Notes under the pieces: model-generated
The model's input: the letters and a program-made list of their open reading frames with translations, nothing else
Told to the model about the DNA's origin: nothing
Databases searched by the model: none
NCBI GenBank assembly: GCA_002431805.1
Contig: DJEE01000012.1
Location: 1-9,304, forward strand
DNA length: 9,304 nt
Direction of reading: 5' to 3'
Source: Eggerthellaceae bacterium UBA5906
GTDB lineage: Bacteria > Actinomycetota > Coriobacteriia > Coriobacteriales > Eggerthellaceae
Shown here: positions 1 through 5,199 of the stretch, piece by piece
Layout of the letters: each line of letters opens with the position of its first letter
Numbering within the stretch: the stretch's first letter is position 1
Translations under genes and position numbers: made by a program

Positions 1-354
1 CTCGCCGACCTGGCGCCCTACCCCCGGCTCACCTACGACCAGGGCATTCGCAACTCGCTGTACTTCGCCGAAGAGCTGCACATTGCCGAGGCCGTGGACA
101 AAAGCATTGTGGTAACCGACCGCGCAACGCTATTCAACCTGATCATCGGCCTGAACGGCTACACCATCTCAAGCGGCATCCTGTCGGAAGACCTAAACGG
201 CAGCCAGATTGTGTCCATCCCGCTTGAAAGCACCGAGCACATGGAGCTGGGCTACGTCAAACGCGCCGACCGCCCGCTGTCCTCGGTGGCCGAGCGCTAC
301 CTGCAGCTGCTGCAAGACTACGTGCGCGAATACCAACGAGAAGCCGGCGAATAA
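1..354 (+). CDS. LysR-family transcriptional regulator, C-terminal part (5' end outside window)
   Basis: The frame is open from base 1 to the TAA at 352-354, giving the last 117 residues. These look like the second half of a LysR effector-binding domain, and the DNA-binding half lies outside the window. Stretches such as APYPRLTYDQG, NSLYFAEEL, DRATLFNLIIGLNGYTISSG and the ending IPLESTEHMELGYVKR resemble, from memory, the CysB/CmbR/MtaR-like LysR proteins that control cysteine and methionine genes in Gram-positive bacteria. The next gene in the same direction is a methionine-synthase-like protein, which fits that role. In the cell it would be a cytoplasmic DNA-binding activator sensing a sulfur metabolite. 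The LysR assignment is fairly sure; the methionine/cysteine subtype is inference from motif resemblance and context. Confidence 0.8.
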   Translation, partial: LADLAPYPRLTYDQGIRNSLYFAEELHIAEAVDKSIVVTDRATLFNLIIGLNGYTISSGILSEDLNGSQIVSIPLESTEHMELGYVKRADRPLSSVAERYLQLLQDYVREYQREAGE

Positions 355-416
355 CGCTGCCGAGACACCCGGAGAGTCCACCGGAACGCGGAGATCGGAG
401 GGAGGCGCGGGCCGTT

Positions 417-461
417 GGGCCACCGTGAGCATGGGGACGGAGGGAGTGTTCACGGTGGCCC
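417..461 (+). terminator. Long-loop hairpin after the LysR gene, possible terminator
   Basis: GGGCCACCGTGA (417-428) pairs perfectly with TCACGGTGGCCC (450-461) across a 21-base loop. It starts 62 bases after the LysR stop. The following T run is only TTT, so it is a weak intrinsic terminator at best. It shares bases with the larger inverted repeat 424-513, so the two structures cannot form in one RNA molecule at the same time. Confidence 0.4.
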
Positions 462-513
462 TTTCGTCTCCCTGAACGTCACCGCGAACACCCGCTCCGT
501 CCCCATGTTCACG
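424..513. repeat. 34-base imperfect inverted repeat
   Basis: Bases 424-457 are the reverse complement of 480-513 at 30 of 34 positions, separated by 22 bases. The core shared word is CATGGGGACGGAG (430-442 and, inverted, 495-507). Each arm is itself flanked by short complementary ends (CGTGA...TTCACG in one, CGCGAACA...TGTTCACG in the other), so each arm is a quasi-palindromic unit of about 31-34 bases. This looks like two opposite copies of a small intergenic repeat unit. Whether it is multicopy in the genome cannot be told from this window. Confidence 0.7.
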
Positions 514-589
514 CAAGCACTGCTCCAAACAGAGCCGCCCGCCCCCGTTCGCGTAGCACCACGCCCCACGTTCACGGAAGCGCTGTTCC
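501..589 (+). repeat. Imperfect 26-base direct repeat pair
   Basis: The 26 bases at 501-526 (beginning CCCCATGTTCACGCAAGC) recur at 564-589 (beginning CCCCACGTTCACGGAAGC), matching at 22 of 26 positions with 63 bases between the starts. The first copy overlaps the right arm of the inverted repeat 424-513, so the whole 417-589 stretch appears to be built from degraded copies of one unit. Confidence 0.55.
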
Positions 590-628
590 GGCAATCCCGC
601 TTTCCATTCCTTTTAGCTATACTTAACC

Positions 629-653
629 CTATCTAACCGATAGTTTTCTATCG
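629..653 (+). promoter_or_regulatory. Candidate LysR operator before the methionine-synthase-like gene
   Basis: Three alternating half-sites are present: CTATC (629-633), GATAG (639-643) and CTATC (648-652). They form two overlapping palindromes, CTATC-N5-GATAG and CGATAG-TTTT-CTATCG. The first contains a T-N11-A arrangement (T630, A642), the loose signature of LysR-family sites. The block is AT-rich in a GC-rich surround, 89 bases before the start codon and directly downstream of a LysR gene. A weak -10-like CATAAA (684-689) would put the site near -60, a normal position for LysR activation. An alternative TATACT at 619-624 would instead imply repression. The link to the upstream LysR is inference. 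Confidence 0.45.
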
Positions 654-741
654 AATGACCCTGTGGCATCCTTATCTCCGCAACATAAACGCGCGCGGAT
701 CCTGCGCGCACGCAACGCCACCTTTACGAAAGGACGCCATC

Positions 742-1860
742 ATGGCCATCACGAACCCTCCCTATGCATACGACATTGTCGGCAGCTTCCTGCGCCCCGA
801 AGCCCTAAAACAGGCGCGCGCCGATTTCGCCGCCGGCACCATCACGCGCGAGCAGCTGACCGCCGCCGAGGATGCCGCCATCGCAAACCTGGTGGAAAAG
901 GAAAAGCAAGCCGGTCTGAAGGCCGTCACCGACGGCGAGTTCCGCCGCGCCATGTGGCACCTCGACTTCCTGGAGGGCTTGGAAAACGTTGAGCACGTCG
1001 ACGCCGAAACGTGGTCGGTGGAGTTCAAGGGCCCCAAACCCAAGGGCGCTCAACTGGTGTTCCGCGGGAAAATCGGCTTTGGCAACCACCCCTTCCTCGC
1101 GCACTTCGACAAGCTGCGCGAAATCGCCGGCGACTATCCCACGAAGCTGACCATCCCCGCGCCTTCCATGCTGCATCTGATCCCATGCGTGCGCGGTGCG
1201 GCGAACTACCAGCCCATCGAGCGCTATGCCGACGAGCAGGCGCTGTTCGATGACATCGTGGAAACGTACCGCGACGCCGTACGCGCGTTCTACGACCACG
1301 GCTGCCGCTACCTGCAGTTCGACGACACCAGCTGGGGCGAGTTCTGTGACCCGACCAAGCGCGCCGCCTACGCTGAGCAGGGCATCGACGTTGACGTTGT
1401 GGCCCGCAACTACGTGGACACAATCAACCGCATCCTTGAGGCCAAACCGGCTGACATGACCATCACCACGCACATCTGCCGCGGCAACTTCCGCTCCACG
1501 TGGTTTTCTTCCGGCGGCTACGAGCCGGTGGCCGAGGTGTTGTTCGGCGGCGCGAACTACGACGGTTTCTTCCTGGAGTACGACTCCGACCGCTCGGGCG
1601 ATTTCGCCCCGCTCGCGCACATCAAGGACCAGAAAGTGGTGTTGGGCCTAATCACATCGAAGTTCCCCGAGCTGGAAAACGAAGACGACGTTATCGCCCG
1701 CATCCACGAGGCCGCGCAGTACGTGCCGCTTGAGCAGCTGCGCCTGTCCACGCAGTGCGGCTTCTCCTCCACTGAAGAGGGCAACGTGCTCACCGAGGAC
1801 GACCAGTGGGCCAAAATCGCCCTGGTCAAACGCATCGCCGAACGAGTCTGGGGCGAATAA
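742..1860 (+). CDS. Core MetE-type (cobalamin-independent) methionine synthase family protein, YxjG/YxjH-like
   Basis: This 372-residue protein matches only the C-terminal catalytic barrel of MetE, which transfers a methyl group to homocysteine at a zinc site. The full enzyme is about 750 residues; short forms near 375 residues, such as B. subtilis YxjG/YxjH, are a known group. The four zinc ligands of the family are visible: H244 and C246 in THICRGN, E279 in FFLEYDSDRSG, and C339 in STQCGFSS. The N-terminal VGSFLRP and the FDDTSWGEF segment also fit the family. The start at 742 is chosen for the ribosome site GAAAGGA (728-734), seven bases upstream. The gene is monocistronic, with a regulatory-looking gap before it and a strong terminator after it. 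The methyl donor is unclear because the folate-binding N-terminal half is absent. The family is sure; the exact reaction is not. Confidence 0.92.
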   Translation: MAITNPPYAYDIVGSFLRPEALKQARADFAAGTITREQLTAAEDAAIANLVEKEKQAGLKAVTDGEFRRAMWHLDFLEGLENVEHVDAETWSVEFKGPKPKGAQLVFRGKIGFGNHPFLAHFDKLREIAGDYPTKLTIPAPSMLHLIPCVRGAANYQPIERYADEQALFDDIVETYRDAVRAFYDHGCRYLQFDDTSWGEFCDPTKRAAYAEQGIDVDVVARNYVDTINRILEAKPADMTITTHICRGNFRSTWFSSGGYEPVAEVLFGGANYDGFFLEYDSDRSGDFAPLAHIKDQKVVLGLITSKFPELENEDDVIARIHEAAQYVPLEQLRLSTQCGFSSTEEGNVLTEDDQWAKIALVKRIAERVWGE

Positions 1861-1887
1861 GGCAAACAGCAAGCAAATCATGCAAGC

Positions 1888-1925
1888 AGAGAGCGAATGC
1901 ATCGAAAGCGTTCGCTCTCTTTTTA
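1888..1925 (+). terminator. Intrinsic terminator of the methionine-synthase-like gene
   Basis: AGAGAGCGAA (1888-1897) pairs perfectly with TTCGCTCTCT (1911-1920) across a 13-base loop. A T run (1920-1924) follows directly, 27 bases after the stop codon. This is a textbook rho-independent terminator. Confidence 0.9.
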
Positions 1926-2082
1926 TAAGCGTGCCTTTCGCTTCGGCCCCGCCGCCATCTTGGGTTGTTCCCGTTTCGTTACCGTTACGCAGGCACCGCC
2001 GCAGCGCGTGCGCTATGCGGTAAAATTCCGATATGTAAAACTTACCGGGCGGCGCTTTCGGCGCGCGCCGGAAAGGCGGCTC

Positions 2083-3291
2083 ATGGCAGCTTCCAACAAC
2101 ATTGCCGATCAAATTGCCAGCGCGGTGCAAGACGCCGTGAACTCGAAGGATTTCAGCAACCTGCAGGACACCATCGAGCGCTCCATCAGCCAGGCTGCCG
2201 AGGGCCTCGGGCGTGGCGTGGCGCAGGCCGCCGACGGCATCGGGCGCGGCATCAACCAGGCGTCCGAAGGCTTTCGCCGCGGTCAGGAACAGTACGCGAA
2301 AATTCAGGAACGCAAGCAGCAGCAGGCGCTTATGGAAGCGCGCTATGCAAAAGCCGGCTCGCAGCGCGGCGCAGGCGTGGCGCTGGTGGTTGCTGGCGTG
2401 ATGGTGGCGGTTCCCCTGGCTGCAACGGGGCTGATGCTAGCCGCCATCGGAACCTCGGCCGCCATCCCCACGCTTGCCATTGGCGCAGTAGCCGGCGGCG
2501 GACTTGCGTTCGCCGGCTCGCGTAAACTCAAGCTTGCCGGCGCGTTTGACCGCTACCGCAACGCCATCGGGCTGCGCGAGACGTGCGCCATCGATGAGCT
2601 TGCCACCGGCAGCTCCGAAACGCCCGATCGCGTGCGCAAGAACGTGCGCGCACTGCTTTCGCGCGGCATGTTCAAGCAGGGAACACTTTCAGACGACGGG
2701 CAAACCCTATGCATGACGCCGGACGCGTATCGGCACTGGCAAGAAGAACACGCCCACCAGCTGCAGCAACGCAAGCTGGCGCAAGCCGCCCAGGCCGAAG
2801 AGCAGGCCCGCGCCGCAGCGCTTACCCCCGCTCAGCAGCACTTGCTCGAACGCGGCAAGGAGTTCGTCACCGCCATTCGCGAAGGCAACCAGGCTATTCC
2901 CGGGCCGGAGATTTCGGCCACTATCGCGCAGATCGAGCGCGTGGTGCGCGCCATCCTTGACACGGCAGCCGAGCACCCCGACGTCATCGACGACCTTGAT
3001 CGGCTGATGGATTACTACCTGCCCACAACGGTCAAGCTGCTTGACGCCTACCAGGAACTTGACGCGCAGCCCGTGCAAAGCGACAGCATCGCCCAGTCCA
3101 AGCGTGAAATCGAAGGCGCGCTGGGCACGTTAAGCAGCGCGCTCGAGAAGCTGCTTGACCAGCTGTTCGCCGAACGGGCGCTTGATGTATCCGCCGACAT
3201 TTCGGTGCTGCACGCGGTGCTTGCGCAGGAAGGCCTGACCGAAAGCCCCTTCGATGCCGCGAAACCACGCGGAAACGGCTCGGCCAACTAG
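2083..3291 (+). CDS. xpaC: XpaC-family membrane protein ('5-bromo-4-chloroindolyl phosphate hydrolysis' family)
   Basis: This is a 402-residue protein of the XpaC family, whose name comes from an old phosphatase-indicator phenotype; its molecular role is not established. In order it shows three tandem 11-residue amphipathic repeats (37-69, QAAEGLGRGVA and two relatives); a hydrophobic hairpin of two membrane segments (about 97-122 and 124-145) rich in Gly/Ala; a winged-helix-like module (about 155-219, IDELATGSSETPDRVRKNVR); an Ala/Gln/Glu coiled coil (about 222-255); and the conserved C-terminal helical region with DYYLPTTVKLL (310-320). The start at 2083 is chosen because GAAAGG (2071-2076) lies six bases upstream; a more upstream in-frame ATG falls inside the preceding terminator. 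A GC-rich hairpin (2045-2071) abuts the ribosome site, and AT-rich bases 2021-2040 may hold the promoter. The telA gene follows after 91 bases, the usual pairing for this family. Confidence 0.88.
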   Translation: MAASNNIADQIASAVQDAVNSKDFSNLQDTIERSISQAAEGLGRGVAQAADGIGRGINQASEGFRRGQEQYAKIQERKQQQALMEARYAKAGSQRGAGVALVVAGVMVAVPLAATGLMLAAIGTSAAIPTLAIGAVAGGGLAFAGSRKLKLAGAFDRYRNAIGLRETCAIDELATGSSETPDRVRKNVRALLSRGMFKQGTLSDDGQTLCMTPDAYRHWQEEHAHQLQQRKLAQAAQAEEQARAAALTPAQQHLLERGKEFVTAIREGNQAIPGPEISATIAQIERVVRAILDTAAEHPDVIDDLDRLMDYYLPTTVKLLDAYQELDAQPVQSDSIAQSKREIEGALGTLSSALEKLLDQLFAERALDVSADISVLHAVLAQEGLTESPFDAAKPRGNGSAN

Positions 3292-3382
3292 CCCACACGC
3301 AACGCAAACCCAGGTGGCAACCCACATCCCGCCCGCACCCAACCTTTTGCAAGCAAAGGCATCCTCACAGAAAGGCAACGCC

Positions 3383-4552
3383 ATGAGCAACCCCGACGTC
3401 ACCCCCACCCCGCAGCTTACGCTCACGCCCTCGCTTTCCGACGCGCCCGAGCCCGAGCTGCTTGTTGCCCAGCCCGAACCGGCAGCGCCCGCCGCACCCG
3501 CCGAAAGCGCCGCGCCCGAGCTTGACGACAGCATGCTCACCGATGAGGAAAAGCAGATGGTCGACACGTTCGCCAGCCAAATCAACGTGCGCGACTCCGC
3601 GCAAATCCTGCAGTACGGTGCCGGAGCGCAGAAGAAAATGGCCGATTTCTCCGAAAGTGCGCTGGCAAACGTGCGCACGAAAGACCTCGGCGAAGTAGGC
3701 GGCCTGCTAACCGACGTGGTCACCGAGCTGAAAAGCTTCGACGCCACCGAGGAGAAGGGCCTGTTCGGTTTCTTCAAGCGCGGCGCGAACAAGGTAGAAG
3801 CGCTGCGCACGCGCTATGACAAGGCCGAGGCCAACGTGAACAAGATCGCAGACGCGCTCAAAGACCACCAGATGACGCTTATGAAAGACGCCGCCATGCT
3901 CGACAAGATGTACGAGCTGAACCTGACGTACTTCAAAGAGCTGACCATGTACCTGATTGCCGGCAAGAAACGCCTGGCCGAGGTGCGCGCGGGCGAGCTG
4001 GCCGAGGCGGTGGCGCACGCGCACGTAACCGGCCGCGCCGAGGACGCGCAGGCCGCGCAAGACCTTGAGGCCATGTGCAACCGCTTTGAGAAGAAGCTGG
4101 GCGATTTGGACCTCACGCGCACTATCGCCATGCAAACAGCTCCGCAAATCCGCCTGGTGCAGAACAACGAGATCGTGCTGACCGAGAAAATCCAAACCAC
4201 CCTGGTCAACACCATCCCGCTGTGGAAAAGCCAGATGGTGCTGGCACTGGGCATCGCGAACTCCCAGCAGGCGCAAGCAGCGCAAAACGCCGTCACGAAC
4301 ATGACGAACGACCTGCTGCGCAAAAACGCCGAGCTGCTGCACACCTCTACCACCGATATCGCACGCGAATCCGAGCGCGGCATCGTGGACATCGAAACGT
4401 TGAAGAACACCAACGAGCAGCTCATCAAAACATTCGATGAGGTTATCCAAATCCAAGAAGAAGGCCGCCAAAAGCGCGCCGAAGCCGAAGCCGAGATGCG
4501 CCGCATGGAAGCCGACCTCAAGCAAAAGATGCTAGACATCCCCCGCGCCTAA
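3383..4552 (+). CDS. telA: TelA-family protein (toxic anion / tellurite resistance family)
   Basis: This is a 389-residue soluble helical protein of the TelA family, partner of XpaC in many Gram-positive bacteria (compare B. subtilis xpaC-yaaN). The first 50 residues are a low-complexity Pro/Ala/Glu tail. The conserved core starts near LTDEEKQMVDTFASQI (52-67) and runs through GLFGFFKRG (126-134), the helical stretch MYELNLTYFKELTMYL (176-191), and APQIRLVQNNEIVL (253-266) to a charged C-terminal coiled coil (about 355-385). There is no signal peptide or membrane segment, so it is cytoplasmic and probably acts at the membrane through XpaC. The start at 3383 is supported by AGAAAGG (3369-3375), seven bases upstream. 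No ter-cluster genes lie nearby, so tellurite resistance is only the family label; a cell-envelope or stress role is equally possible. Family is sure, function open. Confidence 0.9.
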   Translation: MSNPDVTPTPQLTLTPSLSDAPEPELLVAQPEPAAPAAPAESAAPELDDSMLTDEEKQMVDTFASQINVRDSAQILQYGAGAQKKMADFSESALANVRTKDLGEVGGLLTDVVTELKSFDATEEKGLFGFFKRGANKVEALRTRYDKAEANVNKIADALKDHQMTLMKDAAMLDKMYELNLTYFKELTMYLIAGKKRLAEVRAGELAEAVAHAHVTGRAEDAQAAQDLEAMCNRFEKKLGDLDLTRTIAMQTAPQIRLVQNNEIVLTEKIQTTLVNTIPLWKSQMVLALGIANSQQAQAAQNAVTNMTNDLLRKNAELLHTSTTDIARESERGIVDIETLKNTNEQLIKTFDEVIQIQEEGRQKRAEAEAEMRRMEADLKQKMLDIPRA

Positions 4553-4603
4553 CAGGGTCCGCGCTCGGAGCCGCGTTCCGGTACCGCCTAAGTTCACGGT
4601 TTC

Positions 4604-4619
4604 CTTACTAATTAGTAAG
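4604..4619. promoter_or_regulatory. Perfect 16-bp palindrome, candidate operator
   Basis: CTTACTAATTAGTAAG is an exact palindrome with no spacer, very AT-rich for this genome, ending four bases before a -35-like box (4623-4628). Its form (TTACTAATTAGTAA core) resembles sites of small winged-helix dimers such as MarR or HxlR types; that class guess is inference. It lies 71 bases before the small CxC-protein gene and 51 bases after the telA stop. Confidence 0.6.
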
Positions 4620-4622
4620 TAC

Positions 4623-4651
4623 TTGGCTGCAGACGGTGGGGCATCTATCAT
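4623..4651 (+). promoter_or_regulatory. Promoter of the small CxC-protein gene
   Basis: TTGGCT (4623-4628) and TATCAT (4646-4651) are spaced by exactly 17 bases, matching the sigma-70-type consensus at 4 of 6 and 5 of 6 positions. Transcription would begin near 4658, giving a leader of about 33 bases with AAGGAGG (4677-4683) before the ATG. The palindrome 4604-4619 sits just upstream of the -35 box. Confidence 0.5.
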
Positions 4652-4690
4652 GGAGGCCGAACGAAAACCGACCATTAAGGAGGAAACCCT

Positions 4691-5053
4691 ATGGAACAGG
4701 AACTTATCGACTACATCGCCGAGCGCGCCGACGTGTTGGCAACTGCTGATTCCAGCACGCAGGTTACCAAGGATGCAGCTACCGCTTGGAAGCAAGCCAT
4801 TGCCGCCGATCCGGCCAATGCTGAAGCCGCCACGAAAACGCTGCTCGACACGCTTGAAGGCCGCCCCACCACTATCGATGACGTCATCGCATTTGCCGAG
4901 GGCCCGGCAAAACAACTGATGGGCGAAGAAGCCGCCGCCGGCATGCTGGCCGCCCAGAAGGCACGCAAGGAGCAAGGCGCGAAGTGGTGCAACTGCCCGT
5001 CGTGCACCGCAGCCACCGAAATCCTCGCGAAGTTCGGCCGCGTAGAGCTGTAA
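4691..5053 (+). CDS. Small CxCPxC protein of unknown function (family often auto-annotated as 'Hsp90')
   Basis: This 120-residue acidic, helical protein ends in a cysteine cluster, KWCNCPSC (98-105, with C100, C102 and C105). That pattern suits metal binding or thiol redox chemistry. I recall similar 115-125-residue proteins with a C-terminal GAKYCDCPAC-like motif in clostridia and Coriobacteriia, often labelled heat-shock protein Hsp90; nothing of a true Hsp90 (ATPase fold, about 600 residues) is present. Residues 38-60 (ADPANAEAATKTLLDTLEG) look like paired helices. The start is fixed by AAGGAGG (4677-4683), seven bases upstream. It is a single-gene unit with its own promoter, palindrome and terminator, which suggests specific, possibly strong and regulated, expression. 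The gene is certain to be coding by ribosome site and composition; the function is unknown. Confidence 0.85.
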   Translation: MEQELIDYIAERADVLATADSSTQVTKDAATAWKQAIAADPANAEAATKTLLDTLEGRPTTIDDVIAFAEGPAKQLMGEEAAAGMLAAQKARKEQGAKWCNCPSCTAATEILAKFGRVEL

Positions 5054-5077
5054 ACAAACCGCACACGCCACCCACTC

Positions 5078-5105
5078 GAAAGGCCGCCTTGCTAGGCGGC
5101 CTTTC
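5078..5105. terminator. Intrinsic terminator after the small CxC-protein gene
   Basis: GAAAGGCCGCC (5078-5088) pairs perfectly with GGCGGCCTTTC (5095-5105) across a six-base loop, 25 bases after the stop codon. The A/T ends of the stem supply a short U run on either strand, so it may also stop transcripts of the - strand MATE gene, which ends at 5200. The remaining 94 bases to that gene show nothing else. Confidence 0.85.
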
Positions 5106-5199
5106 TACTTCCACCATTCTGCAGCCCACTGCCTCGCATCACCAACCGCCGCACGGGCTCACACGCATTTCATCTGCTCACAGCTGCCCGACAGCCGCG

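Larger units (their letters stand above)
355..741. other. 387-base noncoding gap with repeats, operator-like block and leader
   Basis: No open frame here has a ribosome site or plausible protein composition. From left to right it holds about 60 bases of unremarkable 3' flank, a repeat cluster (417-589), an AT-rich stretch with alternating CTATC/GATAG half-sites (629-653), a GCGCGC-N7-GCGCGC hairpin (691-709), and the ribosome site of the methionine-synthase-like gene (728-734). The ribosome site sits inside a small hairpin, CCTTT-ACG-AAAGG (721-733). A SAM or T-box riboswitch was looked for in 654-741 and not seen. Confidence 0.7.

Noticed and set aside
415..636. Small open frame across the repeat cluster
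   Set aside because: It reads through inverted repeats, has no ribosome site, and has no protein-like composition.
654..741. SAM or T-box riboswitch before the methionine-synthase-like gene
   Set aside because: The leader is too short and shows only a small GC hairpin and an SD hairpin, without the conserved core elements of either class.
805..1620. Long open frame on the - strand opposite the methionine-synthase-like gene
   Set aside because: It is antisense to a certain gene, with no ribosome site and a composition typical of GC-rich shadow frames.
2045..2071. GC-rich hairpin before xpaC as a translational switch
   Set aside because: The pairing is short and ambiguous (several GCGC registers) and expected by chance in this composition.
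3707..4525. Long - strand open frame opposite telA
   Set aside because: Shadow of the telA codon pattern; no ribosome site and no recognisable protein features.
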